This document shows positions 19,201-28,172 of a stretch of DNA of 64,000 nt, piece by piece. The notes beneath the pieces were generated by a model, which had not been told where the DNA came from, did not search any database, and saw only the letters and a list, made by a program, of their open reading frames with translations. The stretch comes from Mariniradius saccharolyticus AK6 (GTDB lineage Bacteria; Bacteroidota; Bacteroidia; Cytophagales; Cyclobacteriaceae), in the NCBI RefSeq assembly GCF_000330725.2, contig NZ_AMZY02000012.1, positions 36,893-100,892 of the forward strand, written 5' to 3'. Numbering within the stretch: the first letter of the stretch is position 1; each line of letters opens with the position of its first letter. Made by a program: the position numbers and the translations under genes.

Positions 19201-19617
19201 TCAATCCCCTCCCCTTCTGATTTTTTTCTTTTCGGACTGTGCCTTCTTTTCTTTTAAACGCTTCTCAATTGCTGATCTGCTCGGTTTGCTCGCCTTGCGG
19301 ATCTTCCTCTTCTGGAAGGCTTTGGAGATCATTTCATAGAACTTCGCAATGGCAATTTCCTTGTTCTGAAGTTGGGAGCGCTTTTCCTGGCTTTGGATTT
19401 GAATATTACCTTCGCTATCCAATTTATTGGCGAGTTTGACCAGCAATTCACTTTTCTCTTCCTCGGAAAGCACAACAGATCCGCGAACGTTGAAAACCAA
19501 GGCCACCTTAGAGTTCACTTTGTTGACATTTTGCCCGCCCGGACCTGAACTACGGCTCATCTGAAACTCAAATTCCCCGTCAAATGCCTTTTCCCTGATC
19601 TTTTGGTAGATATCCAT
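19201..19617 (-). CDS. arfB: Alternative ribosome-rescue factor (ArfB/YaeJ)
   Basis: Peptidyl-tRNA hydrolase that frees ribosomes stalled on truncated mRNA. It has 138 residues, the usual ArfB size. It carries the GGQ catalytic motif at 27-29 within SRSSGPGGQNVNK, and a Lys/Arg-rich C-terminal tail (about 100-138) that in this family enters the empty mRNA channel. The start at 19617 (MDIYQKIREKAF) is chosen because earlier in-frame codons run into the neighbouring gene. It sits 4 bp after the stop of the FGE-fold gene and may be co-transcribed with it. Confidence 0.92.
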   Translation of the reverse strand: MDIYQKIREKAFDGEFEFQMSRSSGPGGQNVNKVNSKVALVFNVRGSVVLSEEEKSELLVKLANKLDSEGNIQIQSQEKRSQLQNKEIAIAKFYEMISKAFQKRKIRKASKPSRSAIEKRLKEKKAQSEKKKIRRGGD

Positions 19618-19621
19618 GTTT

Positions 19622-22414
19622 CTATTTGTCAGCGACGCAGCGGAATCCCACCGTGGCATTGCGCTCGAATCCCTCCGATACCCGTAACAGCATCTGACGG
19701 TAATGGGTTTCACGCGGGCCTCCCTGCACATACCACCAACTCGAACTCGGCTTGAAATAACTCCCCCCTTTCAGGATGATCAATCGGCTCGTTCCGCTAT
19801 CGTATAGGTCATTGGTCATTTGCCAAACCGAGCCAACCATATCCTGCAATCCCCAGGGGCTTTTTCCTTTAGGCCTTGAGCCAACTGCTTCGATTTGCCC
19901 ATTTCCTAGGTTGACGAATGCCGAATCCAGGCCGTCCAAATGCTCTACCGTAAGCGTATTGGTCACATATTCCGTGCGTTTTTTTACCTTCAAACTGGCA
20001 TCCCAAGGCCAATCCCTGCCGTCTCCCGCCGAAGCCGCATATTGCCACTCGGCTTCGGTGGGTAGTCGCTTTCCAGCCCAAACTGCATAGGCCTGGGCAT
20101 CTTCATAACTTACATTGACCACAGGGAAATTCTCCTGCCCAATCGGGATTTTGCCATCCACCCAATGTGACAAAAATCGGTGAGCTTCCTTCGGCTTGTA
20201 CCCGGATGCATCCAAAAACTCTTGAAATTGGACATTGGTGACTGGGAAAACATCCATGAAGAATCCCGTGATTTGCAATTTTTTTGGAAATCCGGAAACC
20301 GGATAAGGGATGAACTGATCTCCTTGGGTAACCCTCATTTCAAATGTCCCAGAAGGAATCTCCACCATGCCTTTTGGAGCCTTTTTCAATGGGTTTGTCC
20401 TTTTGGATACCGAAACCAATCTGGGTACGCCATACTCCATTTGGATGATTTGCTCATCGACCAATTCCCCTTCTTTGTCCATCAGTTGGATCACGATCTT
20501 TCCTTCATAATCCCCAAACTGGGTTCGGATATCGACGCTTGCCTGTTCCCCTGATACGGTAACCGCATCCCTGTCATAAGCAGGCTGACCAGCCCAGATA
20601 CGGATTTCACCTGCGACCTTTGACCGCACTAGCAGCATGTTTTCTACCAGGGAAGCTTCCAAAACATCGGGCATATAGGCAAACGCCCCTACCGCTCCTT
20701 CGTTGTTGGTGCCGAGCCACTTTTTGTGAAAGGCTTCCAGATCGGCTGGCAGGAAGTACTTTCCATCAACTTCCTTAGGTTTAACCTCGAGGTGGTTCCA
20801 GAGGTCGACATAGTGCCAGCCTGGTTTTGGAACCGGTACCTCCAGCAAGTTTCCAATAAAGCCTTCTGGCCTAAGGCTAAAAACCGTGAAAATCTCTTTC
20901 TCTGCCCTTGGCCAATGATTGACAAATATCCCGTCTTCCAAGGTCGGAAATAGCGGCGTGTAAGATTGCACGATGAAATTGGAATGGTTTTCCCTCAAAA
21001 TCCTCAAGGTTTGCCCAAAAAACCGGTAATCCTCCTCCATCCATTCCGGTCTTCCGGGACGGAATATATTGAGCTCGGTACCGTAGCCGTTGAATAGGGA
21101 TAGCGCATATTCCCTTCGGATACGGTCGAACGCCAATTCTGCAACCCTGAAAATGGCAAAATCGGGCTTGATCAGTTTGTTGAGATTCAGCATCGGGGGG
21201 TAGTAGAGCGCATTGTGTACTCGTCCGGATACAATTCCCGGCATGTCCTTTGGCACCGCCATCCCTTCGCTGTACATCACGACGCCTTGTCTGACACCGT
21301 CTGCCGCGGCCTGGATCTCGCCGCTTGAGCTTCCCTTTGTGTCCAAGACCACGCCGTCCGCATGCGTACCTCGAATGAGCTCGGCCATACCTTCCAGATG
21401 TCCTTCAAGACGTGTGCTCTCATCCCAGGGATTGTAAGAAATAAACAGCTTGGTCCCCAATGCATTCAGGCTATCCGAAACAGCCGCGATGCCTTCCAAT
21501 CCACCGGGTAGATCCCGGAAAAGATCCCATTGGTTCCTTTGGTCCAAACCCAAGGTCGGCCAAGTCGGCCATATTCCAATGACATCGTTGCCCCCGAACC
21601 ATCGCTTACTTTTTTGCTCAAATTCAAATATGTTAAAAACCTGTTTTTCAGAACTGTAAAAATCCTTGTCCCAAGCCATCAGCAAATGCATGGCATAGGC
21701 CTTTCTGATCCACTGAAGGTCTTTCCTTTCATAGAGACTATTGTCAAAAGTGTCCAAATCGTACAGGAATTTCTCCTGAAAAACCTTCCGCAATCCGTCT
21801 TGCCATGTTCCAGTATAAGTATCCAAATAGAGCCTGTAAGTCACTGAAGCCCCCGGGGGAAGTACCGTTTCGAAACGCCTCCTGATGGCCCCTTCCCAAT
21901 ACTTCCTTCTCGCCAATGCAGCAAAACCTTTGCCGCCTATTTCAAAACTACAGTAGCCCAATTCCCATGCGTTATCAGGCAAAATCACATTGACCGGCTG
22001 GAAACCCGGACGAAAAAGGTGCGTCCGTGAGAGACGGTGCTTACCAAGACCTGTGATGTATACTTGGCCATTCGATCCTCCAAAGGGGACAAAATTCTCC
22101 AAAGTCAAGGTATCCTTGGACATGTTTTTAAACCTGAAAATACCTTCCCAATGATTTTCCGAGGTCTCCGTGCTATCCATGACCACAGCAAGCTTGCTTT
22201 GCCAAATGGAAGAAGAAACTGCTGGATTAAATTCGCTGGATAGGACCTTCTCGCCACTGATGACGATCGAAAAAATCGGTAATGATTGCACCAAGTCAAT
22301 CCCCTGCAATTGGTGGACCTGCAGGCGATTGTCTGCCGATACAGTCAGGTTCTGCGCCTGTGAGAGGCTAGCGAGTTGGTGCAATAAAAGAAGCAAGACA
22401 AATATTCGGGCCAT
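19622..22414 (-). CDS. Exported protein with glycosidase-like N-terminal region and C-terminal FGE/SUMF1 domain
   Basis: A 930-residue protein with a signal peptide (MARIFVLLLLLHQLASLSQA). Residues about 25-650 look like a carbohydrate-active fold: a beta-rich N-terminal domain, then a region like a TIM barrel with IGIWPTWPTLG and DGVVLDTKGSSSGE. The C-terminal 240 residues are an FGE-sulfatase fold (MVEIPSGTFEM, PVTNVQFQEFL, GKRLPTEAEWQYAA, GFRCV). The paired catalytic cysteines of true formylglycine-generating enzymes are absent near the GGSYFKPSSSWW segment, so this domain is probably binding or structural. It lies 132 bp from the GH63-like gene on the same strand, suggesting joint glycan processing. 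The substrate is unknown. Confidence 0.7.
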   Translation of the reverse strand: MARIFVLLLLLHQLASLSQAQNLTVSADNRLQVHQLQGIDLVQSLPIFSIVISGEKVLSSEFNPAVSSSIWQSKLAVVMDSTETSENHWEGIFRFKNMSKDTLTLENFVPFGGSNGQVYITGLGKHRLSRTHLFRPGFQPVNVILPDNAWELGYCSFEIGGKGFAALARRKYWEGAIRRRFETVLPPGASVTYRLYLDTYTGTWQDGLRKVFQEKFLYDLDTFDNSLYERKDLQWIRKAYAMHLLMAWDKDFYSSEKQVFNIFEFEQKSKRWFGGNDVIGIWPTWPTLGLDQRNQWDLFRDLPGGLEGIAAVSDSLNALGTKLFISYNPWDESTRLEGHLEGMAELIRGTHADGVVLDTKGSSSGEIQAAADGVRQGVVMYSEGMAVPKDMPGIVSGRVHNALYYPPMLNLNKLIKPDFAIFRVAELAFDRIRREYALSLFNGYGTELNIFRPGRPEWMEEDYRFFGQTLRILRENHSNFIVQSYTPLFPTLEDGIFVNHWPRAEKEIFTVFSLRPEGFIGNLLEVPVPKPGWHYVDLWNHLEVKPKEVDGKYFLPADLEAFHKKWLGTNNEGAVGAFAYMPDVLEASLVENMLLVRSKVAGEIRIWAGQPAYDRDAVTVSGEQASVDIRTQFGDYEGKIVIQLMDKEGELVDEQIIQMEYGVPRLVSVSKRTNPLKKAPKGMVEIPSGTFEMRVTQGDQFIPYPVSGFPKKLQITGFFMDVFPVTNVQFQEFLDASGYKPKEAHRFLSHWVDGKIPIGQENFPVVNVSYEDAQAYAVWAGKRLPTEAEWQYAASAGDGRDWPWDASLKVKKRTEYVTNTLTVEHLDGLDSAFVNLGNGQIEAVGSRPKGKSPWGLQDMVGSVWQMTNDLYDSGTSRLIILKGGSYFKPSSSWWYVQGGPRETHYRQMLLRVSEGFERNATVGFRCVADK

Positions 22415-22546
22415 AGTTTTTGGGTGTTTTCTTTTTTCAATGACGCAAACAATCGATCGAGCACCTGAAATGAAATGCTACGTTATATGTTCTGCAGGGT
22501 CCAAAGTTCACCAGTTTGCCAAATCTCATTTTTTTCAAGCATTACT

Positions 22547-25222
22547 TCACCTATCCATCAGCATCCGATTGATGATCTCGGCCCATATATAGGTCTTATG
22601 GTAGCCTGCCCAATCTTGGTCCGGCGAATAGAATTCCCATAGGTTGTGGTTTTGTTTCAGTTGTGAAATCATCACCGCTGCGACCCTATCGGTCAGTTCA
22701 GCCGCTTCCTGATGGTAGCCATAATCCTTGAGCCCACGAAATATGAGGTAGTTCCAAGGCAGCCAAACCGGACCGTTCCAGTATCCTTTGTCGTTGTAAT
22801 AGGGATCTTTGGCAGAAAGCGAAGGGATGCCGTGTTTTCTCCAAAACTGATTTGGATTAGTCAGCTTCTCTACCAGTGTTCGAGCTCTGTCTTCATCGAC
22901 AACGCCCGCCCAAAGTGGCAAAAAACCAATGATTTCGTCCCTTTTCAAATCATTTGGACGATTGAAAGTAAAGGAATTGTCGGTCTTGTTGACGTTGTAG
23001 AAGAAATCGTTTTCTTCATCCCAAAATGTATCGTTGATCAGGCGAATACGGGTTTGATGGTCGGTCCTCCATTGTTTTGCCTCATCGTTTTTCCCCAAAA
23101 CCAGAGCCATTTGCTCCAAGGATTTTGCTTCCATGACCATCATGCAGTTGAGGTCCACAGATTCAAAATTGGCTGGCCAACCTACCTCGTCCCAAACCGC
23201 CACATTCGCATCCCGAACGGATTCCAGGATGGCATGACCGCCCCATTCCAAAAGTCCATCGCCATCACTGTCCCTGTTTTGGGTGTAAAAATCGTAGAAC
23301 TTCCTTCCTGAATTGTACATTTCTTCCAAAAACTTACGGTCCTTGGTAATGAGGTAAATCTCCCAATTGAGCCAATTGTACCAAGGTGCGGACGAGGTCA
23401 ACTGGCCGTTGTATTCTATGATTTCATCCAAAAAAGGCCCTGTGCGGTAATTGATATAGCCGTTTTCATATTGCCTTTCGGAAAAGATCCTTTGGGAATT
23501 CATCGCACTCTGTGGATCCAAATGGGCATAGGCCAGCATCGTGATACTCTCGTGAAACACCTGCCCTCCGTGTCCCCAACCCCAAGTCGGTTCCCGAGAA
23601 AATAGGTAATAATTGTGCTTGGCTTTGCCCTCGGCAGGCATCATGACTTGGCGCATCATGTTCCAAGCACTTTTGTAGAGCCATTGTGTATCCTTATCCC
23701 ATTCTTCCGGCGGAGCAACTTTGGCAAAAAGACTGCGATTCTCAGCCCTGTATTTCCCAAAGTCAATCGGCAAAATATCCCCTATCGCTTGGTAAAGACT
23801 ATCTGAATCAGCTTTGTGGTCTGCAATTCCCCGTACTATCGAGAAAGTCCTTGATTCGCCTGGCTTCAACGTAAATTCAAACTTGGCAGCCATTCCCGTT
23901 GGATTTTCAATATGGGCGGGACCTTTTTCCTCTGCCAACCAACGATCTAAACTGTGATCGGGCACATTGAGTATCTCCTCGGAATGGATAGATGCAAAAT
24001 CACCCTTAGGTAAGACCACATAGCCCATCAAACGTTCTCCTGAGTTATTCTCGGGTTGAAAAGAAGCGTCTTTCACTTCCTTGACAAGTTCATACAGGCC
24101 ATCGGCATAACTTCTTTGATAGATCAAGTATGACTCGATATCTGGGACCGGCTCCCAGGAAAATGAAAAAACCGAATCATGCCAATGTTTCTCAATACCC
24201 GAAACCCTAACCAATCTGACGCTGTCGGAAGCGTGAAAGTCAATTCGTTTGGATGACTCTAGCAAGCCCGGCGAAAAGATGTCTGCAATATTTCTGGTCA
24301 AATTCAGATAGCTGAATTCAAGGTTGTGCAAGGAAAATCCATCAGGAAAATTCCCCAATTCGATACGAAACAAGCCATCTTCATCGATCGCAGGCGCCCG
24401 CAGTCCCCAAACAGGTGCATTTTCCGTTAAGATATATTTCGGATTTCCGGGGTCTCTGACGAGAATTCTCGCTGATCCTCTCGGTTCGGCAAGTCGCTCC
24501 TTTTTGTCATACGCCCGGCCATAGATCTGAAGCTTCTGCTTCCTATCTTCAAAAAAAGCAAAGTCCGGCTGGGCAGCCCTTCCGGATGCTGAATTAAAAA
24601 AGGACCAGTCTTTTGCCGCGTCTGAAAAAACCAAAACACTCTGCAGACTGTCCTTGTACGGTATCTTTTGGTTGACTGACCACCCGTCGGGATATTTTTC
24701 ATGAAAAAAGTGAAAGGCGTTATTTCGGGCGAAAGTCTTCAGATCCCGGACAGTTCGATAATCGTTCTGAAAAAAGGGAATCAACGATATTTTCATTGGT
24801 TTCCCGCTAGAATTCATGAGTTCATATTGTTGTATCGCAACAGTTGAACTAAAAACAAAAAAATCACCATTTATCTCTAAACCCTGCGCTGGCTGAAAGG
24901 AAAAATTAACCATGTCAGGAAAGCTCTCGCTGATAGATGGTTGTCGGAAATATTGATCGATATCCGAAATCAATATGCCGTCGACTTTGAAAACCAATCC
25001 CATTTGACCTCCCTTTTGTGAATTAAATCCGAGCGGCTTGTGGGCTTCGAAATATTGGAACTCATAGCCTTGGTCGATCAGATATTGGGAACGCTCCAAA
25101 CCGGCTGCGTAGGTCGCATAGATCGGCTCATCTTTTGAACTAAACTGGACTTTTTCGGGTGCATTTTGGCTGCAACTCAAGAAACCGAGCAGAAAAACCA
25201 GGGGCAGAAAATTTTTTTTCAA
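22547..25222 (-). CDS. GH63-like (alpha/alpha)6 glycoside hydrolase lipoprotein
   Basis: A large exported glycosidase. From a TTG start at 25222 it has 891 residues beginning MKKNFLPLVFLLGFLSC, a textbook lipoprotein signal. The ATG at 25330 would add 36 residues with a poor, long n-region. The C-terminal half (about 480-891) is a six-hairpin barrel like GH63 and mannosylglycerate/glucosylglycerate hydrolases (PTWGWGHGGQVFHES, DSDGDGLLEWGGH, KGYWNGPVWLPWNYL). The N-terminal half is beta-rich and contains a fibronectin-III-like stretch. The substrate is not predictable; alpha-glucoside or alpha-mannoside is likely for the family. Confidence 0.8.
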   Translation of the reverse strand: MKKNFLPLVFLLGFLSCSQNAPEKVQFSSKDEPIYATYAAGLERSQYLIDQGYEFQYFEAHKPLGFNSQKGGQMGLVFKVDGILISDIDQYFRQPSISESFPDMVNFSFQPAQGLEINGDFFVFSSTVAIQQYELMNSSGKPMKISLIPFFQNDYRTVRDLKTFARNNAFHFFHEKYPDGWSVNQKIPYKDSLQSVLVFSDAAKDWSFFNSASGRAAQPDFAFFEDRKQKLQIYGRAYDKKERLAEPRGSARILVRDPGNPKYILTENAPVWGLRAPAIDEDGLFRIELGNFPDGFSLHNLEFSYLNLTRNIADIFSPGLLESSKRIDFHASDSVRLVRVSGIEKHWHDSVFSFSWEPVPDIESYLIYQRSYADGLYELVKEVKDASFQPENNSGERLMGYVVLPKGDFASIHSEEILNVPDHSLDRWLAEEKGPAHIENPTGMAAKFEFTLKPGESRTFSIVRGIADHKADSDSLYQAIGDILPIDFGKYRAENRSLFAKVAPPEEWDKDTQWLYKSAWNMMRQVMMPAEGKAKHNYYLFSREPTWGWGHGGQVFHESITMLAYAHLDPQSAMNSQRIFSERQYENGYINYRTGPFLDEIIEYNGQLTSSAPWYNWLNWEIYLITKDRKFLEEMYNSGRKFYDFYTQNRDSDGDGLLEWGGHAILESVRDANVAVWDEVGWPANFESVDLNCMMVMEAKSLEQMALVLGKNDEAKQWRTDHQTRIRLINDTFWDEENDFFYNVNKTDNSFTFNRPNDLKRDEIIGFLPLWAGVVDEDRARTLVEKLTNPNQFWRKHGIPSLSAKDPYYNDKGYWNGPVWLPWNYLIFRGLKDYGYHQEAAELTDRVAAVMISQLKQNHNLWEFYSPDQDWAGYHKTYIWAEIINRMLMDR

Positions 25223-25600
25223 CTTTTTCAGAATTTTTTTCAGGTCTTGGAGATAAAAGATAGAAATAAAAATGGTATTGGTAAACATAAAATCCACAGT
25301 CATCAACACCCCGCCAAACGACAAAAACATAGAGAACTGTATTTGATGGCAAGTTTTTTATATTTCAAATTATTATTCTGTTTTTTCATACAAAAAATTA
25401 ATAATATTTATTATTTGAGATCTTCGCATACTTTTTATTTTGTTTTTATTAAATCAATTGCCTAGCTTTGAATCATCTTGAACGACAAAACGACTTAATC
25501 ACCCGCGTTTTTCAAGCATCACCCATTTGAAAAGCTTCCATTTTTTTAACCTTGAATTCTCGTCTATCTCGCAACTTTTTGTCATTTTCTTAATCACCCA
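25223..25600. other. AT-rich divergent intergenic region
   Basis: From the TTG start of the hydrolase gene to the hairpin at 25603 no convincing gene was found. The segment 25340-25460 is very AT-rich and may hold the hydrolase promoter. A 62-codon minus-strand frame at 25499-25687 covers the terminator and is not credible as a gene. Confidence 0.4.
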
Positions 25601-25602
25601 AA

Positions 25603-25633
25603 AAACCCTTCCTTCGGAAGGGTTTCTTTTTTT
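25603..25633. terminator. Orphan intrinsic terminator between divergent genes
   Basis: A 10-bp stem (AAACCCTTCC / GGAAGGGTTT) with a 3-nt loop is followed by a T-rich run on the plus strand, and an A-run on the other side gives a T-run on the minus strand. Both flanking genes point away from it, so no annotated gene ends here. It may close a small untranslated transcript or act as a leader attenuator for the gene at 25697. Confidence 0.7.
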
Positions 25634-25696
25634 GGTCCTGTTTATTAAACTTGAATGTATTGAAACGTATCTAGGAACAAAACCCACTCCTTCTCA

Positions 25697-26197
25697 ATGA
25701 TTGAGATTATCCCCGCCACGGTGGATTTGCTACCTGAAGTCAAATCGATCGCATATAAGACCTGGCCCTCAACCTTTAGTAAAATCCTCACCAAAGAACA
25801 AATCGATTACATGCTAGAAGCGATGTACGACCTGCCTATATTGGAATCGCTCGTGCTGGAAAAAGGCCATCAGTACATACTGGCTAAGGATGAAACGGGT
25901 TATTTAGGTTTTTGCTCCTTTGAACACGACTCCAATCAATCCAACAAGACAAAAATCCATCGCATCTATCTACTCCCCGAGACACAGGGAAAAGGGCTTG
26001 GAAGACTTCTCATCAACTACGTGGTCGATCAGGCCAAGAGAAAAAACCAAGCAGCTATTTACCTCAACGTGAACAAGTTCAATGAAAAGGCAATCCAATT
26101 CTATGAGCGGATTGGCATGAGGAAAGCCAAAGAAGAGGTGATCGACATCGGTAACGGATTCGTGATGGACGACTTTGTGATGGAAATGGATCTTTAA
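25697..26197 (+). CDS. GNAT-family N-acetyltransferase
   Basis: A 166-residue cytoplasmic acetyltransferase of the GCN5-related fold. The acetyl-CoA binding segment is visible as IHRIYLLPETQGKGLGRLL (Q/R-x-x-G-x-G/A loop, about residues 90-108). The later NVNKFNEKAIQFYERIGM is the usual final motif. The acceptor (amino acid, protein or small amine) is not known. It converges with trmB 18 bp away, and no clear terminator separates them. Confidence 0.9.
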   Translation: MIEIIPATVDLLPEVKSIAYKTWPSTFSKILTKEQIDYMLEAMYDLPILESLVLEKGHQYILAKDETGYLGFCSFEHDSNQSNKTKIHRIYLLPETQGKGLGRLLINYVVDQAKRKNQAAIYLNVNKFNEKAIQFYERIGMRKAKEEVIDIGNGFVMDDFVMEMDL

Positions 26198-26214
26198 GGG
26201 ATCTTTACTGTGTC

Positions 26215-26877
26215 CTATCCGATGAATTTAAATTTCAGGTATTTGATCTTTTCACCTTTTTCGCTGAACATCTTTTCGTATCGGGTCTGGATACCGTGGT
26301 GCTCATCCCGATAGGGAGATTGGTAAAAATCATTGGTAAATAACAAAAGCTCCACATCCTGCCTTGATTTGAGCAATTCAAGGGAATAATCAAAAAGTCC
26401 AGTGTTGTCGGTCTTGAAATGTACCACCCCTCCTATGGCGATGAGTGGCTTGTACATATCCAAAAATTTGCCTGAGGTCAATCGTCTCTTCTCATCCCCT
26501 TCCCTCGGAAATGGGTCTGGAAAAGTGATCCAAAGCTCGGAAATCTCCCCATTGTCAAAATATTTGTCCAATTCCTGAATCTGGGTTCTGAGAAAAGCCA
26601 CATTGTCCAGTCCTTCCTGAATGGCGATCGTACTGCCTTTCCATATTCTCGAACCTTTTATATCCACTCCTATAAAATTGGACTGTGGGTATTCACGTGC
26701 AAGCCCTACAGTAAACTCTCCCCTACCGCAGGCAAGTTCGACGACGATAGGTTGTGCGATTGGAAATTGGACTTTGTTCCAATTCCCTTTGATGGTTTCA
26801 AATATCGGCTTCCCCGCTTGGACTACGTTGCGATTGGCATCGTTTTCCTTGAATCTTTGGAGTTTCTTTCTGCTCAT
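26215..26877 (-). CDS. trmB: tRNA (guanine-N7)-methyltransferase
   Basis: Forms m7G46 in tRNA using S-adenosylmethionine. It has 220 residues. The SAM-binding motif I reads VELACGRGEFTVGLA, followed by NFIGVDIKGSRIWKG, and the family motif TFPDPFPREGDEKRR gives the catalytic/tRNA-binding loop. The C-terminal YQSPYRDEHHGIQTRYEKMF is the standard Bacteroidota TrmB ending. Its start codon overlaps the folC stop by 1 bp, making it the last gene of the long envelope/housekeeping cluster. Confidence 0.96.
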   Translation of the reverse strand: MSRKKLQRFKENDANRNVVQAGKPIFETIKGNWNKVQFPIAQPIVVELACGRGEFTVGLAREYPQSNFIGVDIKGSRIWKGSTIAIQEGLDNVAFLRTQIQELDKYFDNGEISELWITFPDPFPREGDEKRRLTSGKFLDMYKPLIAIGGVVHFKTDNTGLFDYSLELLKSRQDVELLLFTNDFYQSPYRDEHHGIQTRYEKMFSEKGEKIKYLKFKFIG

Positions 26878-28172
26878 TACAAATTTTCGATTTCGGCGAC
26901 GACAAAAGTACTGCCTCCGATGAAGATCAAGTCATTTTCTTTTGCCAATTGCTTGGCACGGCCGATGGCATCATTCACGTCAGGGATAGTTTCACCCATC
27001 AAACCATGTCCTAAGGCCGCCGCGGAAAGCTCAGCGGCTGGCAAGGCCCTGGGAATGCTAGCTTCGCAAAACACATAGGATGCGTCCCTGGGTAGCATCG
27101 AAAGGATCTTTGAAATATCCTTGTCACGTACCATACCGATCACCATCCAAAGGTGACCAAAAGTCATTTTTCCGATTTGATCCAGAATGAGGCGGATTCC
27201 ATCCTCGTTGTGCCCAGTATCACAAATGACCCAAGGTGCCTTCCCAAGTATTTGCCATCGACCTTTCAGTCCGGTGTTTGCTACAATACGCGATAAACCT
27301 CGGCGAATGGCTGTTTCCGGAATTTCCCAACCGAGCGTATTCAAAACCTTGCAAGCATTCAAAATCCCTGGTAAGTTGTACCGCTGGTAACTCCCCAATA
27401 GGTCCATATCGTATTGAACTATTCCACGGTTAGATTCGAACTCGAAAGTTTGCATTCCAGAGACCGAAGGTTTACTCGCTTTGACCCTGAAAACCTGATC
27501 GGCAAAATATATTGGAGCATGCATTTCTGCGGCTTTGGCCAAGAATACCGGCTGCGTTTCCGACTGCGTTTGGCTGATAACAACGGGAACCTCCTGTTTA
27601 ATGATCCCTGCTTTTTCACCTGCGATCAAGGGAAGTGTATCTCCCAGAAACTGCATATGGTCGTAGCCAATATTGGTGATAAGGGAGAGTTCAGGCAAAA
27701 TAACATTCGTGCTGTCCAATCTTCCTCCCATGCCAACCTCGATCACGGCGATATCGACATGCTCCTTGGCAAAATACCAAAAAGCCATGGCGACTGTCAT
27801 TTCAAAGAAACTCGGCCTTAACTCTTCCAAAAACGCCTTGTTTTGGGCTACGAAGGTGACCACGTCTCCTTCGGGAATTTCTTCACCGTTGATCTTTATT
27901 CGCTCGGTGAATGATTTCAAATGCGGGGACGTGTAGAGTCCGACCTTGTATCCAGCCTCCATCAGGATAGAGCACATGGCATGGGAGGTACTGCCCTTGC
28001 CGTTGGTGCCAGCGACATGGACACTTTTAAACGCTCTTTGGGGGTTACCGAGATGATCGCAAAGTGCCAGTGTATTGGTCAGGTCTTTTTTGAAAGCCGC
28101 TGCACCGATCCGCTGAAACATCGGCAGTGCATTGAACAGATAGTCCAACGTCTCCTTATAGGTCATCGACAT
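26877..28172 (-). CDS. folC: Bifunctional folylpolyglutamate/dihydrofolate synthase
   Basis: Adds glutamate to dihydropteroate and folates (Mur-ligase fold, ATP dependent). It has 431 residues from ATG 28172. Visible signatures are the P-loop VAGTNGKGSTSHAM near residue 54, EVGMGGRLDSTNV, and the C-terminal DTGHNEDGI. The start overlaps the TonB-like gene's stop by one base. An internal ATG at 28166 (MTYKETLDYLF) is a plausible alternative. It is co-directional with trmB. Confidence 0.96.
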   Translation of the reverse strand: MSMTYKETLDYLFNALPMFQRIGAAAFKKDLTNTLALCDHLGNPQRAFKSVHVAGTNGKGSTSHAMCSILMEAGYKVGLYTSPHLKSFTERIKINGEEIPEGDVVTFVAQNKAFLEELRPSFFEMTVAMAFWYFAKEHVDIAVIEVGMGGRLDSTNVILPELSLITNIGYDHMQFLGDTLPLIAGEKAGIIKQEVPVVISQTQSETQPVFLAKAAEMHAPIYFADQVFRVKASKPSVSGMQTFEFESNRGIVQYDMDLLGSYQRYNLPGILNACKVLNTLGWEIPETAIRRGLSRIVANTGLKGRWQILGKAPWVICDTGHNEDGIRLILDQIGKMTFGHLWMVIGMVRDKDISKILSMLPRDASYVFCEASIPRALPAAELSAAALGHGLMGETIPDVNDAIGRAKQLAKENDLIFIGGSTFVVAEIENL

